Shown here: positions 1 to 8,394 of the stretch, piece by piece
Layout: each line of letters begins with the position of its first letter
How positions within the stretch are numbered: position 1 is the first letter of the stretch
NCBI RefSeq assembly: GCF_030450125.1
Contig: NZ_CP123923.1
Coordinates: 7,101,001 to 7,165,000, forward strand
DNA: 64,000 nucleotides
Origin: Streptomyces sp. WP-1
GTDB lineage: Bacteria > Actinomycetota > Actinomycetes > Streptomycetales > Streptomycetaceae
Direction: 5' to 3'
Position numbers and translations under genes: made by a program
The notes under the pieces: model-generated
What the model was told of the DNA's origin: nothing
What the model saw: the letters and a program-made list of their open reading frames with translations, nothing else
The model's database searches: none

Positions 1-26
1 TGGACGCAGGACGAAAAGGAACAACC

Positions 27-1034
27 ATGACAGGTGACACACCCTTTTTCTGGCGGCGCGCCCTCGTGACCGGTGGCGCCGGCTTCCTCGGCTCCCACCT
101 GTGCGAACGGCTGCTGGATCTGGACGTCGAAGTCGACTGCGCCGACAACCTGTGCTGCGGGCGCCGGGAGAACGTGGCCCACCTGGAGGACCGGCCCGGC
201 TTCCGGTACGTGTTCTGCGACGTCAGCGAACCCGAGTGCGCCGACCGGCTGCCGGGACCGTACGACCTGGTCCTCCACTTCGCCTGCCCGGCCTCGCCCG
301 CCGACTACCTGCGGATGCCCCTGGAGACCCTGGACGTGGGCAGCCTCGGCACCCGCAACGCCCTCGGCCTCGCCGAACGCGACGGCGCCCGCTTCCTGCT
401 GGCCTCCACCTCCGAGGTGTACGGCGACCCCCAGGTGCACCCGCAGCACGAGGGGTACTGGGGCAACGTCAACCCGGTCGGACCGCGCAGCGTGTACGAC
501 GAGTCCAAGCGGTTCGCCGAGGCCCTGGTCACCGCGTACGCCGGCGCCCGGGAGGCCGACGCCGGGATCGTCCGGCTGTTCAACACCTACGGGCCCCGGA
601 TGCGCGCCCACGACGGCCGCGCCGTGCCCACCTTCATCTGCCAGGCGCTGGCGGGGGAGCCGCTCACCGTGGCCGGCGACGGCAGCCAGACCCGCTCGCT
701 GTGCTACGTGGACGACACCGTCGACGGCGTGCTCCGCGTGGCCACCAGCAGATCGGTACGGCCGGTGAACATCGGCGGCAGCGACGAGATCACCGTCGCC
801 GACCTGGCCCGCCGCATCGTCGCCCTCACCGGGTCCCGCTCGTCCCTCGCCTTCGTCGACCGGCCCGTGGACGACCCCGGCCGCCGCCGGCCCGACACCA
901 CGCTCGCGCGCGAACTGCTCGGCTGGTCACCGCAGATCCCCTGGGAGGAGGGCCTGAAGCAGACCATCGCCTACTTCGCGACCCGGCTCCCGCAGCCGGT
1001 GCCGAGCACACCGCAGCCGGCCCCGCAGCCCTGA
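27..1034 (+). CDS. NAD-dependent epimerase/dehydratase, UDP-glucuronate decarboxylase (UDP-xylose synthase)-like
   Basis: Extended short-chain dehydrogenase of 335 residues. The Rossmann motif TGGAGFLGS is at residues 15-23 and the catalytic pair YDESK at Y157/K161. The blocks ASPADYLRMPLETL, LLASTSEVYGDP, NVNPVGPRSVYDESK and LFNTYGPRM are the pattern of UDP-glucuronate decarboxylases, which make UDP-xylose from UDP-glucuronate in the cytosol. Length is normal for a soluble bacterial form. The ATG follows an AAAAGGAA Shine-Dalgarno-like stretch. It is the first complete gene of a plus-strand sugar operon that probably starts further left. The donor could feed the downstream glycosyltransferases. 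A role as an ADP-heptose 6-epimerase (HldD) is less likely because the motifs are of the decarboxylase type, but cannot be excluded by eye. Confidence 0.85.
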   Translation: MTGDTPFFWRRALVTGGAGFLGSHLCERLLDLDVEVDCADNLCCGRRENVAHLEDRPGFRYVFCDVSEPECADRLPGPYDLVLHFACPASPADYLRMPLETLDVGSLGTRNALGLAERDGARFLLASTSEVYGDPQVHPQHEGYWGNVNPVGPRSVYDESKRFAEALVTAYAGAREADAGIVRLFNTYGPRMRAHDGRAVPTFICQALAGEPLTVAGDGSQTRSLCYVDDTVDGVLRVATSRSVRPVNIGGSDEITVADLARRIVALTGSRSSLAFVDRPVDDPGRRRPDTTLARELLGWSPQIPWEEGLKQTIAYFATRLPQPVPSTPQPAPQP

Positions 1035-1081
1035 GCGTCCCTCGCAGCCCTGAGCGTCCCCCGCCGCCCTGGAGGCAGCGC

Positions 1082-2716
1082 ATGCACGTCCTCGGAATCA
1101 ACGCCCTCTTCCACGACCCCGCGGCCGCCCTCCTCACCGACGGCAGGATCGTGGCGGCCGCCGAGGAGGAGCGGTTCTCGCGCCGTAAGCACGGCAAGCG
1201 GCCCCTGCCCTTCTCCGCCTGGGAGCTGCCCGAGCGGTCCGCCCGCTGGTGCCTCGACCGTGCCGGTCTCACCCCGGCCGACCTGGACGCCGTCGCCTAC
1301 TCCTACGACCCGTCGCTGGCCCGCCCCGCCGAACGACTCGGCCTGCACGACCCCTGGGACCACCTGCGCCAGGAATACGCCCGCCGCGCACCGGAGTTCC
1401 TCGCCGAGGCCCTGCCCGGCCTGGACCCGGCCAAGGTCAGGTTCGTCCCGCACCACATCGCGCACGCCGCCTCCGCCGGGCCCGTCTCGCCGTACCCGGA
1501 CTGCGCCGTCCTCGTCCTGGACGGCCGCGGCGAATGCGGCTCCCACCTGGCCGGCCGCTACACCAACCGCGAACTCACCGTCCTCGGCACCCAGCAACTG
1601 CCCGATTCCCTCGGCCTGTTCTACGAGGACCTCACCCAGCACCTCGGATTCCTGCGCAGCAGCGACGAGTTCAAGGTGATGGCCCTCGCCTCCTACGGCA
1701 GCCCCCGCTTCGCCGGCCGGCTGCGCGAGTACGTCCACGCCGACGACCGGGGCGGCTTCCGGGCCCGCCCGGTGCCCTGGCCCGAACTGGTGCCGCCGCG
1801 TCCGGCCGGCGGCGCCTGGAGCCGGGACCACGCCGACCTCGCGGCCAGCGCCCAACTGTGCCTGGAGGAAACCGTCGTCACCATCGCCCGGTGGCTGCGC
1901 GGACGCACCGGCGAGGACGCGCTCGCCCTGGCCGGCGGAGTCGCGCTCAACTGCGTGGCCAACACCAGACTTTGGCGCGAGAGCGGCTTCGCACACCTTT
2001 GGGTGCAGCCCGCCGCCGGGGACGCCGGTACGGCGCTCGGCGCGGCCGCGCACGTCGCCGGCCAGAAGGACACCGTGGAGCCGATGCCGACGGCCGCCCT
2101 CGGCCGCGACTGGAGCGACGCCGAACTGCGCGGGTGGCTGGAGCGGGCCGCCGTACCGTACGAGGAGCCCGCCGACATCGCCGAGACAGCCGCCGAGGCG
2201 CTCGCCGCGGACCAGATCGTGGCCTGGTTCCAGGGCCGCGCCGAGTACGGGCCCCGCGCGCTCGGCCACCGCTCGCTGCTCGCCCACCCCGGCCGGGCGC
2301 GGAACCTGGAGCGGCTCAACGCGGTCAAGGGCCGCGAGGAGTTCCGGCCCGTCGCCCCCATGGTGCTCGCCGAACGCGCCGCCGAGATCTTCGACGGGCC
2401 GCTGCCCAGCCCGCACATGCTGTTCGTGCACGACGTGGCCGCGCACTGGCGGGACCGGATCCCGGCCGTGGTGCACGTCGACGGCACCGCCCGCATCCAG
2501 ACCGTCGACCGTGACCAGGAGCCCCTGGTGGCGCGCGTGCTCGACGGCTTCGAACGGCGTACCGGGCTGCCCGTCGTGGTCAACACCAGCCTGAACACGG
2601 CGGGTCGGCCCATGGTGGACGACCCGCGCGACGCCCTGGAGTGCTTCGGCTCCGCCCCCGTGGACCTGCTGGTGCTCGGCCCGTTCGCCGTCCGCCGCGG
2701 AAAGGCCTTCGCATGA
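1082..2716 (+). CDS. NodU/CmcH-family O-carbamoyltransferase
   Basis: Protein of 544 residues with the two-domain layout of NodU/CmcH/TobZ carbamoyltransferases, which transfer a carbamoyl group from carbamoyl phosphate through a carbamoyl-adenylate to a sugar or antibiotic hydroxyl. Seen: N-terminal MHVLGINALFHDPAA, metal-binding HHIAHA near residues 123-128 (Kae1-like domain), and the C-terminal YrdC-like-facing blocks EYGPRALGHRS near residue 387 and NTSLN near residue 500. The start is the ATG after the AGGCAG-containing spacer; the frame is open far upstream but without family similarity. The stop overlaps the next start (ATGA). By analogy, Pseudomonas LPS core heptose is O-carbamoylated by WapO, so heptose is a plausible acceptor here; that is inference. 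Confidence 0.9.
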   Translation: MHVLGINALFHDPAAALLTDGRIVAAAEEERFSRRKHGKRPLPFSAWELPERSARWCLDRAGLTPADLDAVAYSYDPSLARPAERLGLHDPWDHLRQEYARRAPEFLAEALPGLDPAKVRFVPHHIAHAASAGPVSPYPDCAVLVLDGRGECGSHLAGRYTNRELTVLGTQQLPDSLGLFYEDLTQHLGFLRSSDEFKVMALASYGSPRFAGRLREYVHADDRGGFRARPVPWPELVPPRPAGGAWSRDHADLAASAQLCLEETVVTIARWLRGRTGEDALALAGGVALNCVANTRLWRESGFAHLWVQPAAGDAGTALGAAAHVAGQKDTVEPMPTAALGRDWSDAELRGWLERAAVPYEEPADIAETAAEALAADQIVAWFQGRAEYGPRALGHRSLLAHPGRARNLERLNAVKGREEFRPVAPMVLAERAAEIFDGPLPSPHMLFVHDVAAHWRDRIPAVVHVDGTARIQTVDRDQEPLVARVLDGFERRTGLPVVVNTSLNTAGRPMVDDPRDALECFGSAPVDLLVLGPFAVRRGKAFA

Positions 2717-3708
2717 GCGCCGCGCCCGCGTACACCGTCGTCGTCCCGACGATCGGCCGCCCCTGCCTCGCCCAGTGCCTGCGCGCCCTCGCCGCGGCCG
2801 AGGGGCACGTCCCGCACGAGGTGATCCTCGTGGACGACCGGCCCGGGACCGAGGGCGAACTGCCCCTGGCCGCCGCCGGAGTGCTGATCGACCGGATCCG
2901 GATCCTGCGCACCGGCGGCAAGGGCCCGGCCGCCGCCCGCAACGCCGGCTGGCGCACCGTCGAGACCCCCTGGACCGTCTTCCTGGACGACGACGTCCAG
3001 GTGCGGCCCGACTGGTCCCGGCGACTGGCCGAGGACCTGCGGCAGGCGGGCGAGGGCATCGGCGGCGTCCAGGGCCGGCTGCGGGTCCCGCTGCCCCAGG
3101 ACCGCAGGCCCACCGACTGGGAACGCACCACCAAGGGTCTGGAGGACGCGGCCTGGGCCACGGCCGACATGGCCTACCGCACCGCCGCGCTCGACCGGGT
3201 CGACGGCTTCGACGAACGCTTTCCGCGCGCCTTCCGCGAGGACGCCGACCTCGCCCTGCGCGTCCGGCGGGCCGGCTGGTTCCTCGTCCGCGGCCGGCGT
3301 GTCACCCGGCATCCGGTCCGCCCGGCCCGCTGGTGGGCCTCGCTGTCCGCGCAGCGCGGCAACGTCGACGACGCGCTGATGAACCGGCTGCACGGCCCCG
3401 GCTGGTGGGCCCGCGCCCGGGCACCCCGCGGCCGGCTGCCCCGCCACCTCCTGGTCACCGGCGCCGCGCTCGCCGCGGCCGGCTGCGCCCTGGCCGGACA
3501 CCGGCGCACCGCCGCCGTCTGCGCCGGACTGTGGGGCCTGGGCACCGCCGAGTTCGCCCTCGCCCGCATCCTGCCCGGCCCCCGCACCGCCCACGAGATC
3601 GCCAAAATGCTCGGCACCAGCGTCCTCATCCCACCGCTCGCCGTCCGCCACTGGCTGTCCGGCATCGTCCGGCACCGGCACGTCCAGCCACTGGGAGGCC
3701 CCCGATGA
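2713..3708 (+). CDS. glycosyltransferase family 2 protein
   Basis: 331-residue GT-A fold glycosyltransferase. N-terminal YTVVVPTIGRP and VILVDDRPG form the nucleotide-sugar binding part. FLDDDVQ near residue 97 supplies the metal-binding DxD. Beyond it, DGFDERFPRAFREDADLALRVRRAGW is the usual GT2 acceptor-side block. A hydrophobic stretch around residues 245-285 could anchor the C-terminus at the membrane. The start overlaps the carbamoyltransferase stop by 4 bases, so the two are probably translationally coupled. Donor and acceptor are unknown; the neighbours suggest heptose or xylose transfer. Confidence 0.85.
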   Translation: MSAAPAYTVVVPTIGRPCLAQCLRALAAAEGHVPHEVILVDDRPGTEGELPLAAAGVLIDRIRILRTGGKGPAAARNAGWRTVETPWTVFLDDDVQVRPDWSRRLAEDLRQAGEGIGGVQGRLRVPLPQDRRPTDWERTTKGLEDAAWATADMAYRTAALDRVDGFDERFPRAFREDADLALRVRRAGWFLVRGRRVTRHPVRPARWWASLSAQRGNVDDALMNRLHGPGWWARARAPRGRLPRHLLVTGAALAAAGCALAGHRRTAAVCAGLWGLGTAEFALARILPGPRTAHEIAKMLGTSVLIPPLAVRHWLSGIVRHRHVQPLGGPR

Positions 3709-3992
3709 CCGCCGACCACACCGGCGTGCCTGGCCGCACCGGCACGTCCGGCCGTACCGGCACGCGCGCGACGGTCCGGCGGCCCGCCGACGGCGCCGCC
3801 CCGGCCCCGCAGCGCCACGCCGACCGTCCGCCGTACGGCAGTGACCACGACGGAGTCCGGCCGCTCGTGGCGCGGTACCGCCCGGTCGGTGTCGCCCCTC
3901 TCCCGCACCGCCCCGGCACGGCGATCCCCGGCAGCGCCGCGCCGTTCGGCGTCCCGTACCGGCACGCCCGGCCCCCGGGAGGCCCCGCATGA
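3705..3992 (+). CDS. short Pro/Arg/Gly-rich ORF of unknown function
   Basis: 95-codon open frame that begins on the ATGA overlapping the GT2 stop and ends on the ATGA that starts gmhB. It therefore fits the overlap pattern of the whole operon. The sequence is low complexity (repeated GRTGTSGRTGT-like and RPPYG/PYRHARPPG elements) and I recognise no domain, signal peptide or membrane segment. The DNA contains imperfect repeats around CGGCACCGGCACGTCCGGCC, so it may be an expanded spacer that stayed open by chance in GC-rich DNA. Whether it makes a protein is uncertain. Confidence 0.3.
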   Translation: MTADHTGVPGRTGTSGRTGTRATVRRPADGAAPAPQRHADRPPYGSDHDGVRPLVARYRPVGVAPLPHRPGTAIPGSAAPFGVPYRHARPPGGPA

Positions 3993-4531
3993 GCGCCCTC
4001 TCCGCCGTCCTGTTCGACCGCGACGGCACCCTCGTGGCCGATGTGCCGTACAACGGTGACCCCGACCGGGTCCGGCTGCTGCCCGGCGCGGCCGAGGCCG
4101 TCGGCCTCGTACGTGCCGCCGGGCTGCCGACGGCCGTGGTCAGCAACCAGTCCGGCATCGGCCGCGGGCTGCTCACCACCGAGGACGTCGCCCGGGTGGA
4201 CAAGCGCGCGGACGAGCTGCTGGGCGGCCTTGACGCCTGGCTGCACTGCCCGCACACCCCGGACGCCGGCTGCCCCTGCCGCAAGCCCCGCCCGGGCCTG
4301 GTCCTCGCCGCCGCCGGACGCCTCGGCGTCCCGCCCGGAGCGTGCCTGGTCGTCGGCGACATCGCCGCCGACGTCCTGGCCGCCCGCGCCGCCGGCGCGC
4401 ACGGCGTCCTCGTCCCCAACGACGCCACCGCACCGGCCGAGGTACGGCGCTTCGCCCGGCACAGCGCCCCCGACGTGCTCACCGCCGTACGCGCCGCCCT
4501 CGGTGTCCGCCCGGGGAGGCGGTCGCGATGA
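3989..4531 (+). CDS. gmhB: D-glycero-beta-D-manno-heptose-1,7-bisphosphate 7-phosphatase (GmhB-like HAD)
   Basis: 180-residue HAD phosphatase, the normal size for GmhB. The catalytic DRDGT is at residues 10-14. SNQSGIGRG is motif II. CPHTPDAGCPCRKP near residues 87-100 is the Cys/His zinc loop that separates GmhB/HisB phosphatases from other HADs. VVGD is the acidic motif. It would remove the C7 phosphate from heptose 1,7-bisphosphate in the ADP-heptose pathway. It shares the operon with GmhA and HldE, which makes this role much more likely than a histidinol-phosphatase role. The start overlaps the preceding small ORF and the stop overlaps the next gene. Confidence 0.88.
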   Translation: MSALSAVLFDRDGTLVADVPYNGDPDRVRLLPGAAEAVGLVRAAGLPTAVVSNQSGIGRGLLTTEDVARVDKRADELLGGLDAWLHCPHTPDAGCPCRKPRPGLVLAAAGRLGVPPGACLVVGDIAADVLAARAAGAHGVLVPNDATAPAEVRRFARHSAPDVLTAVRAALGVRPGRRSR

Positions 4532-5538
4532 CGGCGCTCGTGGTCCGGCTCGACAGTTTCGGCGACGTCCTGCTCGCCGGGCCCGCCGTGCGCGCCGTCG
4601 CGGCCCACCACGACCGCGTGGCCATGCTGTGCGGCCCACGCGGCGCCGACGCCGCCCGCATGCTGCCCGGAGTCGACGACGTCCTCGTCTGGGAGGCGCC
4701 CTGGGAGGGCTTCGAACCGCCGCCCGTGGACCCGGCCGGCATCGGCGACCTGGTCGCGCGGCTGCGGTCCGGAGCGTACGACACCGCGCTGATCCTGACG
4801 TCCTTCCACCAGAGCCCGCTGCCCACCGCGCTGCTGCTGCGCCTCGCCGGGACCGGCCGCATCGGCGCCGACAGCGCCGACCACCCCGGCCGGCTGCTCG
4901 ACGTCCGCCACCGCCGCCTGCCCGGCCGCCACGAGGCCGAGGCCGCCCTCGACACGGCCGCCGCGATGGGCCTCACACCCCCGCCGGGCGACGACGGGCG
5001 GCTGCGCGTCCTGCCGCCCCCCGACACCGGCGCCCTGACCGGCAACGGCCCCTACGTCGTCCTGCACCCCGGCGCCAGCGCGCCCGCCCGCGCCTGGAGC
5101 CCGCGCCGCTGCGCCGAGGCGGTGACGCTGCTCGCCGACGCCGGGCACCGCGTCGTCGTCACCGGCGCCCCGCACGAGAAGGCACTCACCGAGTACGTGA
5201 GCGGTACGGCGGCCGTGGACCTCGGCGGCCGCACCGGCCCCCGCACCCTCGCCGGAGTGCTGCGCACGGCCGACGTGGTGGTCAGCGCCAACACCGGCCC
5301 CGCCCACCTCGCCGCGGCCGTCGGCACCCCGGTCGTCTCCCTGTTCGCGCCCGTGGTCCCCGCCGGACGCTGGGCCCCCTACGGTGTGCCCGCCATCCTG
5401 CTCGGCGACCAGGCGGCGCCCTGCGCGGACACCCGGGCCCTGGTCTGCCCGGTACCCGGCCACCCCTGCCTGGACGAGGTCACCGGACAGGACGTGGTCG
5501 GCGCGGTGCACAAGCTCGTCCAGGAAGGGCGGACATGA
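4528..5538 (+). CDS. glycosyltransferase family 9 (heptosyltransferase-like)
   Basis: 336 residues. The N-terminus VVRLDSFGDVLLAGPAVRAV is the acceptor-side signature of GT9 ADP-heptose:LPS heptosyltransferases. VVLHPGASAPARAW near residue 173 and NTGPAHLAAAVGTPVVSLF near residue 255 are the C-terminal nucleotide-binding blocks. GT9 enzymes are classically Gram-negative LPS core enzymes. In this Gram-positive setting the acceptor is unknown, but the presence of a complete ADP-heptose supply in the same operon supports ADP-heptose as donor. Start chosen at the ATG overlapping the gmhB stop. Confidence 0.87.
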   Translation: MTALVVRLDSFGDVLLAGPAVRAVAAHHDRVAMLCGPRGADAARMLPGVDDVLVWEAPWEGFEPPPVDPAGIGDLVARLRSGAYDTALILTSFHQSPLPTALLLRLAGTGRIGADSADHPGRLLDVRHRRLPGRHEAEAALDTAAAMGLTPPPGDDGRLRVLPPPDTGALTGNGPYVVLHPGASAPARAWSPRRCAEAVTLLADAGHRVVVTGAPHEKALTEYVSGTAAVDLGGRTGPRTLAGVLRTADVVVSANTGPAHLAAAVGTPVVSLFAPVVPAGRWAPYGVPAILLGDQAAPCADTRALVCPVPGHPCLDEVTGQDVVGAVHKLVQEGRT

Positions 5539-6497
5539 ACATCCTCGTCTGGCACGTGCACGGATCGTGGCTCACCACCTTCGTGCAGGGCCCCCACACC
5601 TACCTCGTCCCGGTGACCGAGGACCGCGGCCCCGACGGCCTCGGCCGCGCCGTCACCTGGGACTGGCCCGCCTCCGTGCGCGAGCGCACCCCCGGGCAAC
5701 TGCGCGCGGACGACATCGACCTGATGGTGCTGCAACGTCCGCGCGAACTCGCCCTCGCCCAGCGCTGGACCGGCCGCCGGCCCGGCCTGGACGTCCCCGC
5801 CGTGTACGTCGAGCACAACAGCCCCGACGCCGCCCCTGAACGCCAACTCCACCCGCTGGCAGGGCAGTCGGCGATCCCCGTCGCCCATGTCACCCACTTC
5901 AACCGGCTGATGTGGGACAACGGCCGGGCCCCCACCGAGGTCGTCGAACACGGCATCGTGGACCCCGGCCGGCAGTGGACCGGCACCGAGCGGCGCGCCG
6001 CCGTCGTCGTCAACGAGCCCGTGCGCAGGGGCCGTACGACCGGCACCGACCTGCTGGCCCGCTTCGCCCGCCGCACCCCCCTGGACGTCTTCGGGATGCG
6101 CACCGAGGGACTCGCCGGCCACCTCGGCCTGCCGCCCGACCGCGTCCGCACCCGCGACCTGCCCCAGCGCGAACTCCACCGCGCGATGGCCCGGTGCCGC
6201 CTCTATCTGCACCCCGTGCGCTGGACCTCGCTCGGACTGTCCCTGCTGGAGGCCATGTTCCTCGGCATGCCGGTGGTCGCCCTGGACACCACCGAGGTCC
6301 GCGAAGCCGTACCCGAGGGCGCCGGGGTGGTCTCCAACCGCCTCGACGTCCTGGAGGACGCCGTCCAGGCGTTCCTCGCCGACCCCGGACACGCGCGCCG
6401 CACCGGCGACGCCGCCCGGGCCGCGGCCCGGGCCCGTTACGGAGAGCGGCGCTTCCTGGACGACTGGGAGCGCCTGATCAAGGAGGTCACCCGATGA
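5535..6497 (+). CDS. glycosyltransferase (GT4-like C-terminal domain)
   Basis: 320-residue protein beginning MNILVWHVHGSW. The C-terminal half carries the GT-B block SLGLSLLEAMFLGMPVVALDTTEVREAV, with the E-x(7)-E-like spacing of retaining GT4 enzymes. EHNSPDA and VAHVTHFNRLMWDNG are in the middle. The N-terminal domain is short and less recognisable than in canonical GT4 proteins. It overlaps both neighbours by 4 bases and so belongs to the same operon. Probably adds one sugar to the heptose-containing product; donor unknown. Confidence 0.75.
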   Translation: MNILVWHVHGSWLTTFVQGPHTYLVPVTEDRGPDGLGRAVTWDWPASVRERTPGQLRADDIDLMVLQRPRELALAQRWTGRRPGLDVPAVYVEHNSPDAAPERQLHPLAGQSAIPVAHVTHFNRLMWDNGRAPTEVVEHGIVDPGRQWTGTERRAAVVVNEPVRRGRTTGTDLLARFARRTPLDVFGMRTEGLAGHLGLPPDRVRTRDLPQRELHRAMARCRLYLHPVRWTSLGLSLLEAMFLGMPVVALDTTEVREAVPEGAGVVSNRLDVLEDAVQAFLADPGHARRTGDAARAAARARYGERRFLDDWERLIKEVTR

Positions 6498-7726
6498 GCC
6501 GTACTCCGCACACGGCCGGGCGCGTCGCCATGGTCTCCGAGCACGCCAGCCCGCTGGCCGCGCTCGGCGGACCGGACGCGGGCGGCCAGAACGTCTACGT
6601 CGCCCAGGTCGCCCGGCACCTCGCCAAGAAGGGCCACCGGGTCACCGTCTACACCCGGCGGGACTCGACGGGCCTGCCGGACGAGGTGACCCTCATCGAC
6701 GGCGTGCGCGTGGTGCATGTGCCCGCCGGGCCGCCCGCACCCGTCCCCAAGGACGAACTCCTGCCCCACATGGCGGAGTTCGGGCAGTTCCTGGCCCGGC
6801 AGTGGGCGGCGAGCCCGCCCGATGTGGTGCACTCCCACTTCTGGATGTCGGGCCTGGCCGCCCTCTGCGGCGCCCGCGGCCTCGGCATCCCGGTCGTGCA
6901 GACCTATCACGCCCTCGGCACCGTCAAACAGCGCTACCAGGGCAGGGCCGACACCAGCCCGCCGCAGCGCCTCGCCGTCGAGGAGGCCATCGGCCACGAG
7001 TGCGCCCGGATCATCGCCACGTGCAGCGACGAGGTGGCCGAACTGAAGGCCATGGGGCTGCCCGAGGACCGGTTCGACGTGGTGCCCTGCGGGGTCGACC
7101 CCGACCAGTTCGCCCCGCTGCCGGGCACCCGTCCGGCCGGGGCCCGCAGACGGCTGCTGGCCGTCGGCCGGCTCGTCCCCCGCAAGGGCTTCGACCGCGC
7201 CATCCGCGCCCTGGCCGGCGTTCCGGGCGCCGAACTCCTCATCGCGGGCGGCCCGGAGGCCGAACTGCTCCGCGGCGACCCCGAGGCGCGGCGCCTGCGC
7301 GCGCTGGCCGGCGAGTACGGCGTGGCCGACCGGCTCACCCTGCTCGGCGGGGTGAGCCGGACCCGGATGCCCCGGCTGATGGCCGGCGCCGACCTCGTCC
7401 TGTCGCTGCCCCGCTACGAGCCCTTCGGCATCGTCCCGCTGGAGGCCATGGCCTGCGCCACCCCGGTCCTCGCCACCGCGGTCGGCGGCCAGCTCGACAC
7501 CGTCGTGGACGGCAGCACCGGCGTCCTGGTCCCGGCCGACGACGACCACGACCTCGGCGCCGTCGTACGCTCCCTGCTCGACGACCCCGGGCGCCTGGAC
7601 CGGTACGGAGCCGCGGGCCGCCGACGTGTGCTGGCCCACTACACCTGGGACCGCGTGGCCGACGGGGTCGCCGGGGTCTACGGCGCCGTGTCCCCGCGCC
7701 CCTCGCTCTCCGGAGTCGTCCGATGA
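6494..7726 (+). CDS. glycosyltransferase family 4 protein
   Basis: 410-residue GT-B glycosyltransferase. The N-terminal GGPDAGGQNVYVAQVARHLAKKGHRVTVYTRR resembles sucrose-synthase/MshA-like GT4 enzymes. VHSHFWMSG lies in the acceptor domain. VGRLVPRKGFDRAI and PRYEPFGIVPLEAMACATPVLATAVGG (with the two conserved glutamates) form the donor domain. It is 4-base overlapped on both sides inside the heptose operon. Its product could be the glycan core or a modified nucleotide-sugar acceptor. It is not MshA itself by context, since no mycothiol gene is nearby. Confidence 0.85.
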   Translation: MSRTPHTAGRVAMVSEHASPLAALGGPDAGGQNVYVAQVARHLAKKGHRVTVYTRRDSTGLPDEVTLIDGVRVVHVPAGPPAPVPKDELLPHMAEFGQFLARQWAASPPDVVHSHFWMSGLAALCGARGLGIPVVQTYHALGTVKQRYQGRADTSPPQRLAVEEAIGHECARIIATCSDEVAELKAMGLPEDRFDVVPCGVDPDQFAPLPGTRPAGARRRLLAVGRLVPRKGFDRAIRALAGVPGAELLIAGGPEAELLRGDPEARRLRALAGEYGVADRLTLLGGVSRTRMPRLMAGADLVLSLPRYEPFGIVPLEAMACATPVLATAVGGQLDTVVDGSTGVLVPADDDHDLGAVVRSLLDDPGRLDRYGAAGRRRVLAHYTWDRVADGVAGVYGAVSPRPSLSGVVR

Positions 7727-8394
7727 ACAACGCCACCGACACCGGGCACTGCGACGACCTGATGAAGGCCCTGGAGAACTTCCGCGGGTGCGGCCCGCTC
7801 ATCGGCCGCTGGGGCGCCGAACTGGCCCGCCGCCTGGGCCTCGGCTCCCGGCTGCTGGTCGCGGGCAACGGCGGCAGCGCCGCCCAGGCCCAGCACCTCA
7901 CCGCCGAACTGGTCGGCCGCTACCGCGACGACCGGCCCCCGTTCTCCGCCCTCGCCCTGCACGCCGACACCTCCTCCACCACCGCCATCGCCAACGACTA
8001 CGGCGTCCAAGAGGTGTTCGCCCGCCAGACCGCCGCCCACGGCCGGGCCGGCGACGTGCTCATGCTGCTGTCCACCAGCGGCGCCAGCGCCAACCTGCTG
8101 GCCGCCGCCGACCGCGCCCACCGCCTCGGCATGACCGTGTGGGCCCTGACCGGCCGGGCCCCCAACCCGCTCCAGCTCGGCGCCGACGACACCCTGTGCG
8201 CGGACGCGCCGACGGCCGCCACCGTGCAGGAACTCCACCTGGTCGCCGTGCACATGCTGTGCGAGGCGTTCGACCGGGCGGTGGAGCGGGGGGAGGCCGA
8301 CGGACGGGCGTACGCCCGCGGCGAGGGCCGGCCGGGCGAGGTGGGACGGCTGCTGGACGGCCGCCCGGTGGCCCTGCGAAGGGACCGGACATGA
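7723..8394 (+). CDS. gmhA: D-sedoheptulose 7-phosphate isomerase
   Basis: 223-residue SIS-domain protein. AGNGGSAAQAQHLTAELVGRY near residues 47-66 is the hallmark phosphosugar-binding loop of GmhA, followed by ALHADTSSTTAIANDYG and LLSTSGASANLLAA. It converts sedoheptulose 7-phosphate to D-glycero-D-manno-heptose 7-phosphate, the first step of ADP-heptose synthesis. It lies directly before hldE with a 4-base overlap and in the same transcription unit as gmhB. Slightly longer than typical GmhA (about 190-200), the extra residues being at the C-terminus. Confidence 0.92.
   Translation: MNNATDTGHCDDLMKALENFRGCGPLIGRWGAELARRLGLGSRLLVAGNGGSAAQAQHLTAELVGRYRDDRPPFSALALHADTSSTTAIANDYGVQEVFARQTAAHGRAGDVLMLLSTSGASANLLAAADRAHRLGMTVWALTGRAPNPLQLGADDTLCADAPTAATVQELHLVAVHMLCEAFDRAVERGEADGRAYARGEGRPGEVGRLLDGRPVALRRDRT

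Noticed and set aside
1693..5511. 1272-codon minus-strand open frame
   Set aside because: Antiparallel to well-identified sugar genes and has the Ala/Gly/Arg/Val composition of a GC-rich shadow frame with no domains.
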